Origin: Tubiluchus corallicola
Taxonomy: Eukaryota; Priapulida; Priapulimorpha; Priapulimorphida; Tubiluchidae
Reading direction: 5' to 3'
NCBI GenBank assembly: GCA_030141605.1
Contig: JAQGDQ010000034.1
Coordinates: 918,001-982,000 of the forward strand
Length of the DNA: 64,000 bases
Numbering within the stretch: position 1 is the stretch's first letter; each line of letters begins with the position of its first letter. The notes below the pieces were generated by a model. That model searched no databases, was not told where the DNA came from, and worked only from the letters and a program-made list of their open reading frames with translations. Below are positions 39,401-48,343 of this stretch, in pieces. The translations under genes were made by a program, and so were the position numbers.

Positions 39401-42400
39401 ACTTGTTCTTCCACCAAGCACACGGGTTTATCAAAATGACGTGCGGGTAATAATAATCCGGACCATATTGGAAATAAGTATAGTGTTACTTAATGTGTTA
39501 TCCATGGATTAGGTTCTAAACGAAAATATTATTATTAGAACATGGCATAGCAAACTCATCTTGCAACTGCCATATAAGGGTATATCTGATACCTTTTTTG
39601 AGAAAACGATGCTAGTACTTTAGTGGGAAAATGATAAGGGCCCAACTGCTCACAAAACCAGTTACAATTCCTATTGCATCAATTTGTAAAGTTTAAACAC
39701 TTGAGAAAAACAAGTTCATGCTTACCAACAGTGTAAATTTTTTCCCTTTCCTTCCTCAAGGAAAAAGGATGAAATAAAGAGACGAATAGCAAAGAACAAC
39801 AGTAAGAACAAACATGTACTAATTAAATGTTTTAATGCCACTTATGGGCAATAACGTTTATGATAGCATAACTTCATATAAGAACAAAAGTAACCTCATC
39901 AAATTATCTTGAAGTGAATATTATGACATTGTAAAAAGCACAACAAAATGATGATTTATGAACAAAAAAAAAAAAAAAAACGATCACTAAATCTTTAAAA
40001 GGAAAAGAATTTAATAGATTAACCCAGCATCAGCATCATTGACCTTACAGTGCCCCATAGATGTTCTAGTTTTCTTCTTGAATGTCAGTCTTTAACACTT
40101 TTCTATAATTGAAAATTTATGACTACAGACAAGAATCAAGCAAAGAGGGTTCCATGTAGATAATATAGTACATTGCACTTGCCTGCAGAGTCGGTTTGAT
40201 ATCGAAGATATAGCGCACAAACATATTTTCGGTATTCCCAACATGTTTACCATTTATAGAAACAGAAGCTACTGTATCCAATCCTTCACAAACAAGCTGT
40301 ACTTTATCTTTCTTCAAGGTGTCACTGTCAACTAAACCAAAAAAAGAAATCGTATGAAGACCTCTAGCGAAATATCCCCTTGGCAGTAACATATATACAA
40401 CTGTAGCTAGATACAAATCATGTCATGTTTTTCTTGGAACAGTTAATGCAGCTTTTGGTAACATTTCAATGCATTTAGATTCTTTTGTGTAATTCTAATT
40501 TTAACAATAGCAATAATAACAGTAGCAGCAGCAGCAGCAACAACAACAACAGCAACAACAACAACAATAACAACAACAACTGCCTAAGTTATGAGCATGG
40601 AACATTAAAATAAGTGAACAAGAATCTATCATAGAGAGTTTGCACCCATCCCTCATCTGATACTTTATTGTGCTCATAACTGCAATGAATGATAAGATTG
40701 ACCACTTGGAGCTATTGTTGGAATGGGTCCAATAGTTACTTAACAGAGAACTTATTATAACTAATTGCAAGTTTGGCAGCTAAACTTTAGATCAAACGTG
40801 TTGTGGAGATCGATAGCATTCATTAGAATTGAATAGAAAATTGTAGAATGTTCCATAGTATAGTAGAACAATCTTCTTACCCTGTAGAAGTTTCGAGAAC
40901 TTTCTATTTCTAGACTGTTCCTTTGCACTGATATATAAGGCGGAGCTCGCCGCTGGAGTTTATTCCCTTGTATCCTTGTAGTCTCAGATTCTCAGATACG
41001 CTTTCTCGCTTTCACGTTTCCAGATTATCACATTTACTTTAAACATTTCGCGTTCCGTCATACTTTTGTGTTGTAGAATTCTCCCAGAATAAACTAGTTT
41101 AATTTGATGACGTGTTTTTTGGTTTTCTCTATGAGCCGTCCGAGAGAAACAAAACACAACAAAACGGGGCATCTCAATCATCTTCATTAACAATGCAAAG
41201 AGGTCTACAACTAAAATTTTTGCCGAAAAGGCATGCATAGTAAAGTAGCTGGATATCATGGTTTCTGCTTAATCACTGAAATCTGAAAATGAAGTGAAAT
41301 TAACTAAAATCTCACCTTCAAATGTTCTTATATAAGTCCAATTATCTTTAGCAATCCAGCGATAGTCAACATCATTAAATCGGTAGTATGGATCGTTAAT
41401 AACACCAGCATCTCTCAATGCTGTATGTATAGAACCAGGCACCGTACCATTTACTGTAATACCTAATAGAAAAATTGAAATATTTGGAGTGAACTTTTTC
41501 ATGAACTTGTTACTTAATACAAATTTTAATTAAAACTGTAGCATGCTTAGAATGAAGATTACTGCGAAAAAATATATGTGTGCTTGCAAACCAAAACCGT
41601 CCATAAGTCGACATGTTAAAACCACGTCATGATGCTTCAAAGTAGAATGCAGCAAAAATTTAGTCAATTGTCAATTTTTCTTTTATAAAAAATGCTAAAT
41701 ATGTTGAATTTTTATATCCTAGCATCAAATTATCTAAAAAATGTTCAAAAAATACTAAACGTCCAATTTTTTAATCCCATACCCAGTTTTCTGGCCTTTC
41801 CTTTGGATTATCTCAGCTTAGAAAAATAACATAGAGTGATGAACTTGGTGTCAAAATGATCCTCATGAAATGGAGATTCAGAATATGTGAATAACTAGAA
41901 AAACTAAATTGTCGACTTGTTGACGATTTTGCTATGCAAGCACGCATTATCAGCAGAATTAATTTATAGGTGCAGTGTCTTGTAGGCCAAGACGGCATTT
42001 AGACAATAACACACTAGATGCTTTTGTTTCTTCACATTTTGTAATAATTACACTATCATTACTATTTAGTGATAAGCAAAAAATTGTCTATTTTATATTA
42101 CTGTAGAAATAATCATAGTCAACGGTCAACTGAGATACCTTACTAAGCATTGCAGTATAATGCAGGCCTAGTATGTGTGGTAGTCTAGTGGTTGTCAATT
42201 CACCAGCATAGTAAGTTAACACTATCATCTGAATCTGAACGTAGATAGCAGGGCATTTCTTTAGGAATATTAGGGTAGTACGCATGCGTGGCAGTGAGAT
42301 AACATCATCTACCACAGATTAATACACTTCCGTTCAATGTCAGATAAATTTTTTGTATCGCTGCTCTAAACTTCACTATGTCTGAAATTTGCACATGTGA

Positions 42401-43075
42401 AGATGAATTATTCCAATGGATGACTCAACACGGTATAAATGAATAGTTAAGACACTGGTAGCATTGAAGATGCGAATTACGGCCTTCAGTGGTAGCTCTG
42501 GTAATTAATATGTCACTATTAATATCTACATAATAAATATCAGCCGTGAATAATGGTATACCATAATATACAGCATTGCCGCTTTGCTAGAGTTAAAATT
42601 TTTAGGCCAGAAATGATTATGTTAATACTATAGTTCTGCTGCATAGTTTTATAGTCTGCTACACATCATACATGAGAAAAGATACAAGACAATGTTAACG
42701 ATAAGAACTCCCATTACTGGACCGCACATTTTGTATTCTGTAACTACGTTTAATAACCAAAGTCCAGTGTAATGATGTAACTGTGGGTTCCAGATTTCAA
42801 TCTTTCATTTCTGACTAGGGACTGTCGGGCTAGTATTAGATGCTAGAAAACTGCAACATTAATAATAATGATGATGACAGTGTTAGACTACTGTAAAATG
42901 TTAAGATGACATAACAAGGTTGTAGTAAAACCATTGGTCTTAACTTACTAGAGTTAGCATTTCTGACTAACCATGTGCCATCTAAAGTAGTCAAGCCACA
43001 AGAAATGCACCCAAAAAAAGCGAAGCAAACAAATAGGTGTAAATAATGTCCACTGAGCTGGCGAAATGTTTTCAT
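21442..43075 (-). CDS. MANBA: Beta-mannosidase, lysosomal, glycoside hydrolase family 2, 17 exons, 892 aa
   Basis: It removes terminal beta-1,4-linked mannose from N-glycan fragments in the lysosome. Exons in gene order: 43075-42949, 41462-41316, 40331-40183, 39244-39045, 38133-38066, 37894-37719, 35880-35715, 34709-34545, 33957-33818, 30146-30067, 29722-29532, 27964-27785, 26581-26475, 25116-24984, 24595-24368, 23529-23348, 21681-21442. They sum to 2679 nt without a break, close to the 879 aa of the human enzyme. Residues 1-27 form a signal peptide ([13 protein letters not shown]). Recognised blocks are [68 protein letters not shown] (acid/base Glu about 464), [13 protein letters not shown] (nucleophile Glu about 560), [30 protein letters not shown] and GRFSDNGF. 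All introns are GT-AG except the one after exon 3, which is GC-AG. The order of blocks is full and nothing looks broken, so the gene is probably functional. Confidence 0.97.
22042..22324. mobile_element. Tigger/pogo-like MITE in MANBA intron 16
   Basis: The left end CAGCCAACCTCGGATATAAG and right end CCTTATACCCGGTTGACTA are inverted, with TA outside (22040-41, 22325-26). Internal CCCTTATA(T/A) words repeat on both strands. Non-coding. Confidence 0.75.
22440..22575. repeat. Degenerate 30-35-bp tandem repeat, about four copies
   Basis: Units resembling TTCAGACAATACTTGAAAGC plus CAATCCTTTAGAA recur four to five times with many substitutions and small indels. Located in MANBA intron 16; weak. 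Confidence 0.45.
24745..24983. repeat. Copy A of a duplicated MANBA intronic segment
   Basis: About 240 bp abutting the donor of MANBA exon 14. It matches 26234-26470 along its length (GAACCTAATTTATGAAATAT against GAGCCTAATTTGTGAATATA; CATGTTTAGTACATACAGT against TATGTTTAGTACATATAGT; CTCTTTCAAAAACTGTATTA against CTCTTTCAAAAATTCTGTTA). Divergent, so old. Confidence 0.75.
25307..25821. mobile_element. hAT-like MITE, copy 1, perfect 8-bp target duplication
   Basis: A 515-bp element starting CAGGGATGACAATGACAAAT and ending ATTCTCATCCTTG, with exact 8-bp duplications CAGTGATC at 25299-25306 and 25822-25829. A second copy lies at 34810-35316. The central block is homologous to the interior of the TA-flanked MITE at 3019-3414. 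In MANBA intron 13. Non-coding. Confidence 0.9.
26036..26212. repeat. Interstitial TTAGGG-like repeat, two units
   Basis: Two adjacent units carry degenerate telomere-like runs (GGATTAGGATTAAGGTTAGG and GGATTAGGATTAGGGATAGG). Each is followed by TATTTAAACTG(T/C)GTG and a GGGAAT or ATTCCCC word. The same module recurs at 48236-48343, so this is a dispersed repeat with a telomere-like core and not a telomere. Confidence 0.7.
26234..26470. repeat. Copy B of a duplicated MANBA intronic segment
   Basis: Partner of 24745-24983, about 1.49 kb away in the same orientation. It ends a few bases before the donor of MANBA exon 13, so both copies occupy the first bases of consecutive introns. The intervening DNA holds exon 14, the hAT-like element at 25307 and the TTAGGG-like repeat. 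Confidence 0.75.
27785..27964 (-). CDS. MANBA: MANBA exon 12, catalytic nucleophile motif
   Basis: A 180-nt exon encoding [20 protein letters not shown], then [12 protein letters not shown] and HRQHHLLG. The Glu of SEYG (about residue 560) aligns with the nucleophile of beta-mannosidases. Acceptor TTTCTAG at 27965-66, donor GTAAGC at 27784-79. Confidence 0.95.
   Translation of the reverse strand, partial: FISTSICKTVGTGTYIRTPDLFPSTVFSRGHRLRRLKRCPLQKIGLTIVHSCNIDSIIC
30067..30146 (-). CDS. MANBA: MANBA exon 10, acid/base catalytic motif
   Basis: An 80-nt exon encoding [20 protein letters not shown] and ending in a split Trp codon. The NNE within GNNENE is the family 2 signature; its Glu (about residue 464) is the expected general acid/base. 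Too short to show up in ORF scans, it was placed from the acceptor TTTTCAAG, donor GTAAAGC, and phase with exons 9 and 11. Confidence 0.93.
31440..31640 (+). mobile_element. LINE 3' coding fragment in MANBA intron 9
   Basis: The plus-strand frame reads [20 protein letters not shown] and [11 protein letters not shown], which resembles the last part of many LINE proteins (RVV.LWNSLP...SV.SFK). No upstream reverse transcriptase is visible. Short and decayed. Confidence 0.55.
32660..33180. repeat. Inverted-repeat element next to a 51-bp array
   Basis: The segment 32660-32708, read in reverse, gives TTCAGATAATTTCACTATG and GAGAAAAATCTACCAGCACC. The segment 33133-33180 reads TTCAGATAATTTAACTATT and GAGAAAAAACTGTCAGTACC. 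These are inverted copies about 480 bp apart, like a MITE or foldback unit in MANBA intron 9. Confidence 0.65.
33177..33690. repeat. 51-bp minisatellite, about nine copies
   Basis: Units of 50-52 bp, GAAACACGAATCATTTACTG plus CACCAAGCAGAAAAATCCGT plus CAGTACCCCAT, repeated about nine times with scattered changes. An inverted partial unit (CATGGGGTACTGACAGATTT) closes the array at 33679. The repeat word matches the inverted repeat at 32660, so the array probably grew from that element's end. Open frames here are repeat translations. Confidence 0.92.
34810..35316. mobile_element. hAT-like MITE, copy 2, in MANBA intron 7
   Basis: A 507-bp relative of 25307-25821 in the same orientation, starting CAAGGATGAGAATGACAAAT and ending AATTCTCATCCCTG. 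The flanks (ACCAACTC and CAACTCAC) share CAACTC but are not a clean 8-bp duplication. Internally it is highly similar to copy 1 with small indels. Confidence 0.87.
36365..36812. repeat. Direct duplication, copy 1 (includes a truncated MITE)
   Basis: 448 bp nearly identical to 37166-37613 at a constant offset of 801. The first part is ordinary intron DNA (from GAGTGAATTTTGCTGGAATC); the second is the left part of the MITE that is complete at 37365-37691. Located in MANBA intron 6. Confidence 0.93.
37166..37613. repeat. Direct duplication, copy 2
   Basis: Partner of 36365-36812. Here the MITE continues to its right end at 37691, so this copy looks like the parent and copy 1 the derivative. The 353 bp between the copies are unique. 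Confidence 0.93.
37365..37691. mobile_element. Tigger/pogo-like MITE beside MANBA exon 6
   Basis: A 327-bp element with inverted ends (CACCCATATCTCAGTCTGCG; right GGCAAGCCGAGATACGAGTG) and TA at both borders (37363-64, 37692-93). Related to 3019-3414. Its right end is 27 bp from the end of exon 6 (37719), close to the donor site. Confidence 0.8.
38446..38802. mobile_element. MITE-like inverted-repeat element in MANBA intron 4
   Basis: The ends AATAAGCCTTTTCGCAGTTC and GAAGCTATGAAAAGGCTTATT are inverted copies about 360 bp apart. TTAA words lie at or near both borders, but the target duplication is not clean, so I do not assign a superfamily. No coding capacity. Confidence 0.55.
39295..39510 (+). 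mobile_element. tRNA-derived SINE candidate in MANBA intron 3
   Basis: A tRNA-like head has an A-box-like TGGCTTAACTCAATGGTAGT and a perfect B box GGTTCAACTCC at 39355-39365. The body has no tRNA fold and continues for about 140 bp (GACTTGAAAAATGGCACCAC and CTTCCACCAAGCACACGGG). This is the architecture of a SINE read by RNA polymerase III. The 3' end and tail are not defined. Confidence 0.6.
39964..39980. repeat. Poly(A) tract in MANBA intron 3
   Basis: A run of about 17 A interrupts ordinary AT-rich intron DNA. It could be the tail of a degraded retroelement, but no body is recognisable beside it. Confidence 0.6.
40183..40331 (-). CDS. MANBA: MANBA exon 3 with a GC donor
   Basis: A 149-nt exon encoding [31 protein letters not shown] and [13 protein letters not shown]. 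The downstream junction reads CTGCAG|GCAAGTGC. Using GC as donor gives phase 0 and joins to GTCGGCATGAAC of exon 4, restoring the [12 protein letters not shown] alignment with known beta-mannosidases. The nearby GT four bases on would shift the frame. Confidence 0.88.
40505..40580. repeat. CAG/CAA trinucleotide microsatellite
   Basis: An interrupted (CAG)n(CAA)n run (AGCAGCAGCAGCAACAACAA and so on) in MANBA intron 2. The poly-Cys frame on the opposite strand is an artefact of the repeat. Confidence 0.9.
40842..41161 (+). mobile_element. Solo-LTR-like sequence with heat-shock element and TATA box
   Basis: It begins TGTAGAATGTTCCATAG and ends near AAAACACAACA. It contains a perfect four-unit heat-shock element at 40887-40904 (GAAgtTTCgaGAActTTC), a second GAAtgTTC at 40846, a TATATAAGG box at 40932-40940 and AATAAA at 41088-41093, in the U3-R-U5 order of an LTR. 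I see no internal retrotransposon part and no clean target duplication, so the borders are approximate. It lies in MANBA intron 2 on the opposite strand to the gene. Confidence 0.55.
40887..40904. promoter_or_regulatory. Perfect four-unit heat-shock element
   Basis: Alternating GAA and TTC at exact 5-bp steps (starts 40887, 40892, 40897, 40902) match the HSF binding site. It lies about 28 bp upstream of the TATATAAGG box on the plus strand. Whether HSF binds here is not known. Confidence 0.6.
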
Positions 43076-44071
43076 TTTTTCACCCAGTATCTAAAACGGC
43101 GTTTCCAAAACGTTCCGCAATTTATTTAAGTCATTCATCTCTTAGTAATCACATGTTAAAAATGCAAACAAAACGCCTCCAACATTCTGCTGCCATCTGT
43201 TGGCGGACCTAGTAATAGTTAGACGTACTAGACTATGGGCAACCCTTGATATACGTTTAAGTTTTCTTTGTTGTGGCAAGGTTGGATGAGATCCTTGACA
43301 TCTCATCAAATATAACCCAGCTAAGGCTTTTATCCCTGCAAAAACACATGCTTTAATGACTAAAAACGCAGTCATGAATGACGTAACTTTCAATGTGCAT
43401 TCTATTGCCACCTCTGGCAGAAATAGGTAATAATTGTGTGCATCATGACCTACATATTATGAATCAGTGTGATGTTGGATTGACTGGTTTGATCAGTGAA
43501 CCTAATCTATTTTTATTACAAGTTTAATCAAGTTGCTGAAAGAATTCACACTCAGATCTGTATGGAAGAAATTTCCAGGCTAAAGAGCAGAGAAGCCTCT
43601 TAGAGATTTATCATTTTTATCTATTTTACGTTTATCACTTTTATTAGCTCTTTATGCAATAACTATTAAGAAATTATACTTTTGAACCCTTGGAAATGAT
43701 TGTAACAGCCTGGTTGATTCATTATTATGCAATGCTGTTCGTACATTTCTATGCGGCAGCATCAAAAATAAAACAGAAACACTATATAGTATAAACACTT
43801 TAGTTTTCAAAACAGAGACAGGATATTATTAAACATTTACATACATTAGTCTAGAATAGTTATAATAAGCATGCTGTTGTCGTGGCGTGCAGTTATCTAT
43901 TAAAGGAGCACTTGCTTATAATGAATCCATTTTTTTGTCAACAGATGTCTATATACATTCAGAAATTGTTATCAAAGTAAGAGAAACTAATGCACATTTA
44001 ACAATTAATTAAGATCTGGTAAATTAATAAATTGTCTAGCACTGCACAAAACTGTCTAATAGCAAAATTGT
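43076..44071. other. Spacer between MANBA start and AATF end
   Basis: About 1 kb between two genes that run in the same direction (minus). It must hold the MANBA promoter and the AATF 3' UTR, but I see no clear TATA, CCAAT or CRE motif. An 89-codon frame at 43142-43411 has no recognisable motif. Confidence 0.45.
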
Positions 44072-47000
44072 TTAAGTAGTTGTTATTGTCTGTTCTGGTT
44101 GTTGGCCAAACAAAGAACTAAACAGATCATTTTTACTATCTTCTGTGAAAGAGCAGTTGTCTACAGGTGCCATGAAGTTAACAAGTTTTTTGTGCACGTC
44201 GAATCTGACCCGTCTGCCCTTGCTAGCTTTAGTATCGACCTTCCTCTTCACTTTACTACGCAATTTCTGAATTTCCAGCCACTGTCGGCTTAGTTCAATG
44301 GGGTCGGTTATATCCGCAGTTTTGCGTTCTATGAGTTCTCGTAGTTGCTGATGATAAAAGTCCTCATCGTTAAAAATCTCAGGATCATATGATTTTAAAT
44401 TCTCTTCCTCATCTTTTGTTTGAATTCCATCAATGGAACCATTGCCCAAGGCATCAGAGTTGCTAGACGGTTGTTCCGTTTCGCGTTTTCCAACGACCGA
44501 AAGCGACGTTCTCTGCAGCTGGGTTCTCTTTAGCAATCGATTCTTATCTGCTAGAATCTGTTCTATTTGTTTTAAGATCGACTGGCCAAAGATGCCGGAC
44601 TGCTTGTCTTTTATCCTGGATGAAACCAGTCGAGTTTTGTCGTTCCATTTTTGTATTGCACTGTTCCTGTACGATTGAAAACTCTGATGTCTCTTGGCAA
44701 GAAAATCGGGATATTCGCTCATCGGCAACTTCCGTTTCACAGCACGTCTCTCGACTGCTTTATCTTCAACTTCGTCTTCTTCGCTCGTGATTTCATCATC
44801 ACGAGCAGATTTCTTCGCTACATTTTTGCTATCTTTGCGGCCGGTTACCACATAGTTGGTATCCGCATTTTGGAGCAGCAATTTTGTCTGCAAATGTATC
44901 ATATTGTCCAGCAAGTTTTTCAGTTTTTGCTGTATATTTTGCAGAGACACTGATTGGTCAGATGATAGATGAGATACGTACTTCACCCAGGAATTATATT
45001 GCGGAAACTGATTGATTAACTGTACAAGCTTTTGTAATTTTATGCGTGCTTCTAACAGGCTGTCCCACAAGGAAAGCTGTTTTACGGTAGCTTTTCCCCT
45101 TACTAAGTCGTCATTAATGCTGACACTAGAAAAACTTTTGATAACGCTATCAGAAGAACCGTGTTTTGCAACTGCAGTTCCTGGAGATAATCTATCATCA
45201 TTTTCAACATCACTATCAGAATTGCTGTTGAAATCATCATCACCGTCATCATCACTACCACCGTTATCATCATCGTTGTCATTATCGGTATCAGTTTTAT
45301 CAGCGTCATCATCACTGTCTCTCTCGCTACTAGACAGGTATGCTGTTGCACTATCGACAACATTTCCATGAAGCGAATGCCTGTCTTGATTGCTTACAAT
45401 TTGCAGCATATCTTCACCGATGTCATCATTATCATTTTCGTCATCACTGCTGTCATCAGAATGCTGAAACAACAAAGGAATTAGAATATCGGTGAGAACG
45501 ACATTAAAGTAACGGTATACAATAATGCAAATTTACATTTTATAGATACTGTTTTTGCAACTTCTGTTTTAGTAAACACAAATTAGCATCAAATTAGAAT
45601 GCTGTTTGGATGTTTTCATTTCTCACTGCATAAAAAAACACCAGGCCGGCCACAAAAAAATTTGTTTCCATCTTACCTCATGAGCTCAAAAGATGTCACT
45701 GGGGAGGGAGGACAGAATTTTTTCAAAGCTGAATTGTGGAACATTTAAAATCAGTTGACATCAAAGTTTGTTTATTTCCCACTAGTTAGCAGTAATGTTT
45801 TAATTTTTTTCAATGCGCATTTGTCACACTTTGTTTTTTAGTTTTTTGTTTCACATTACTAAATTATCATATAATTATCAATTATCGTACAGTCTCTTTT
45901 TTGTACAGCATGAATGTATGCTCAGATAAATCTGGTATAAGCTGCAACACTACTAATTATAAAATCTAATATACTAATACTGCAACAATACTAATTACAC
46001 ATTACTCATGCTGATTTGGTGGAAAGAACGCATGCGATTATCAACATCATACAAAGTGGCAACACTGGTCGAGAGTTAGACATGGTGATTGTTGGTCTGC
46101 ATGCTAGACCAATGCTAGAAGAAATTCTAATTTAATCATGAAAAGGCAGCATGCATACTGTCTCAGAGTGCAGAGGAAACTGCAGTTAACAATGAATTTT
46201 TTTGAGCAGTCAGTAAGATGCAACACAAACGTAAGAAAACACAAACCTTAAGATGTTTACGTAAGACTGTTTTCCCTGCATAGCGGCGACTGTGTTCGGA
46301 TAATAGCGGCACATTACGCCTACGGAGAGAGCTTGTACTGGTACCGGCAAGTGTCTGATCATCGCCTTCACTGTCTACATAAATCAACATGTTATGCACA
46401 TTATTATAGTCATTTAAAGGTATAATATAACCTAGCCACATCATAAAACAGATTTGCTTTCAGTACTTGTTTACCTAAACCCAATTTGAAATTGACATGG
46501 CTAATTATGTAATCACAAATTATTTGACTCACAATGATTCATTAGTCACAGGAGATTCGAATTGACTACAATAAAAATAGTTAATATATTGAATTTGTAC
46601 ACATAGTAAAAGTAGTTAACAATGTCCTACAGTGGTAACGTCATTCCAGAGATTGGGACCACTAGACGTACAAGGCTGATTTGAACAATGCAAAGTTTTT
46701 ACACAGGTTAGTACAGTAAAAATCCTTCATTAGATATTAGCCTATAAGATGAATGGCATAAAAAAAGTTCACAGATGGCCTGTGAACATCATTATGTAAT
46801 GCTCGGAACACAAGAGTTAAAATTTTAAAAATAATATGACATCTAACAAGCAACCAGTGCAGACGATACAAGATAGGCGAGATGTGACAAGACAAGTTGC
46901 CATTCACAAGACATACAGCATTATTTCGTATTCGGCATAAACCATGAGATTTGTCTAAGGCAAAGTAGCTTTTTAGCTTTTGTAACTGAAAAATGCATCA

Positions 47001-47491
47001 GGCAAACATAGAATATTATGGTAGTAACCCAAAACTGAAGGAAAACTGCCAAATATTATCAGAGCAATTATAAAATGAAAAAACAAACTACATACAAAAG
47101 CACACATATACAGGAGTGTAAATTGTTTTTGATAAATTTTAAAATGCATGTCAGATATGAATCAGTGTACATGTGGATGTCTTGAAAAAATGTGTCAAGT
47201 TATTGAACCGAAACCTTTAGTTATTTTACAACTAAGCAGTTTAGACATGTTGTAAGATAATCATGCAATAAGCATCAAATGATTTAATGAGTAGATGTAT
47301 CTTTGAATTTCTAAGAAAGTCATCTGACTACTTAGGTGTTAAGAAGCTCCTGTTTTTACAACAAAGTTGCAATTGCTTATACCCTTTTCTACAAGTTTGG
47401 CTGAAGATTCATGATTCATATCATCTTCTGGATCATGCAGGGATGATACTGGTTTGGTAAGTTCTGCAAGCCTGTCTGCTAGTGAAGCCAT
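44072..47491 (-). CDS. AATF: AATF/Che-1 (yeast Bfr2) homologue, 3 exons, 542 aa
   Basis: A nucleolar and nuclear factor for small-subunit ribosome processing that also acts as an RNA polymerase II-binding co-regulator in vertebrates. Exons in order: 47491-47383, 46374-46247, 45463-44072. The phases join into 542 codons; human AATF has 560. The N-terminus (MASLADRLAELTKP, then RRYAGKTVLRKHLK) matches the conserved KRYCGKT..R region. Residues about 82-170 are very acidic (Asp/Ser/Asn), as in the family. The AATF domain starts near 205 with LWDSLLEARIKLQKLV and holds KRKLPMSEYPDFLAKRHQSF and RNSAIQKWNDKTRLVSS. The C-terminal TRAUB domain (from about 444) has NDEDFYHQQLRELIERKT, SRQWLEIQKLRSKV, KASKGRRVRFDVH and FMAPVDN, and the protein ends SLFGQQPEQTITTT. 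All expected blocks are present, so I take it as functional. Confidence 0.96.
46620..46890 (-). mobile_element. LINE fragment in AATF intron 1
   Basis: Minus-strand codons read CHISPILYRLHWLLVRCHII, then FKILTLVFRALHNDVH, and further on SGPNLWNDV. This is the LINE motif order ITP.L..LHWLPV..RI.FKIL.L.YKAL followed by the LWN block. Frameshifts and stops are present, so it is a dead remnant. Confidence 0.7.
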
Positions 47492-47560
47492 GACACACAA
47501 TGTTCTCTGCTAGTGGCTTCAACACAAATCTTGGGAAGCACCTATAAATAATGCTAATAT
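47492..47560 (-). other. AATF 5' leader with possible splice acceptor
   Basis: A TTATTTATAG acceptor-like site near 47546 precedes the AATF ATG by about 55 nt, so a non-coding first exon further upstream is possible. No matching donor can be picked with confidence. Confidence 0.3.
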
Positions 47561-47987
47561 AAATGAAGTAATTTATTTTCACGATCAGGTACCAATTTCA
47601 AAAATGTACAGGTTTTCAATCAAAAATTTCACTCCAGCAATACATATACAATACATCAACATACAATATTACTGAAACAAAAAGAAACAATATAGGTAAA
47701 AAAACGTCGATGAAGTCAAATTAACCAAATAAAAGAGTTGCCGTATGACACCTTGAAAGCTTGGCTTGTTAAGGTGGCACAAATGAGTGAATGAAAGAAT
47801 GGTTAGGGTAAGTAGACATGATGGAATGGAAAAAAAATAGTAAGATTAGGGATAGGAAGAAGGAAAAGAGGAGAAGAAACGACCACAGTGTATGTTTAAT
47901 TTACATAGAGGTATATTAAAATAGCATTATAATTGATTGGAGGCCATATATTGCGACTGAATGAGACATGGAACCATTAAAATTGTA

Positions 47988-48215
47988 TTATAAGTATGAA
48001 TCAATAATGGTCCTTTTCAAGTACTTTTTGAAACTATAAATAGTTTTGTGTATTTTTACTTGGGAACTTATTTTATTCCAGTTATCGGCGACTGTGAATT
48101 TAATAAAGTGCCTGGCACTATTAGTACGACAGTAAGGGACACGATATTCGGTGAACCTTGTAAAGTAATGTTTAGGATTTGTTGTAATGGGATTTGCAAA
48201 GGAAGTGGGAAACAA
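47988..48215 (-). mobile_element. LINE C-terminal fragment upstream of AATF
   Basis: Open on the minus strand for 75 codons: HYFTRFTEYRVPYCRTNSAR, then FIKFTVADNWNKISSQVK and SFKKYLKRTIIDSY. This matches the end of Jockey/CR1-like LINE proteins (IPFCRTN..S.K..GP..WN.LP...SFKK.LK). No reverse transcriptase part remains. Confidence 0.75.
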
Positions 48216-48235
48216 GTTGTAGTATGTCTTGTATG

Positions 48236-48343
48236 CAAGAAATTAGTTTGTGAAGCAGAGTAGGATTAGGGTTGGAGTTGGGGTTAGGGTCGTGTTGGGG
48301 TTAATAAGGTTTTTATATTGTGTGGGAAATTGTAAACTCCATC
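48236..48343. repeat. Interstitial TTAGGG-like repeat, third copy
   Basis: GCAAGAAATTAGTTTGTGAA leads into GTAGGATTAGGGTTGGAGTT and GGGGTTAGGGTCGTG, then TTATATTGTGTGGGAAATTG and TAAACTCC. The same order of flanking words is found at 26036-26212, so both are copies of one dispersed module. Confidence 0.7.

Noticed and set aside
40501-40770. Poly-cysteine open frame
   Set aside because: Translation of the CAG/CAA microsatellite on the opposite strand.
43142-43411. 89-codon open frame upstream of MANBA
   Set aside because: No motif and no signal of splicing to MANBA; left as promoter or spacer DNA.
45103-45369. Met/Thr/Ile-rich open frame over the AATF acidic region
   Set aside because: Out-of-frame shadow of the Asp-rich AATF coding sequence (GAT/GAC codons read as ATG/ATGA).
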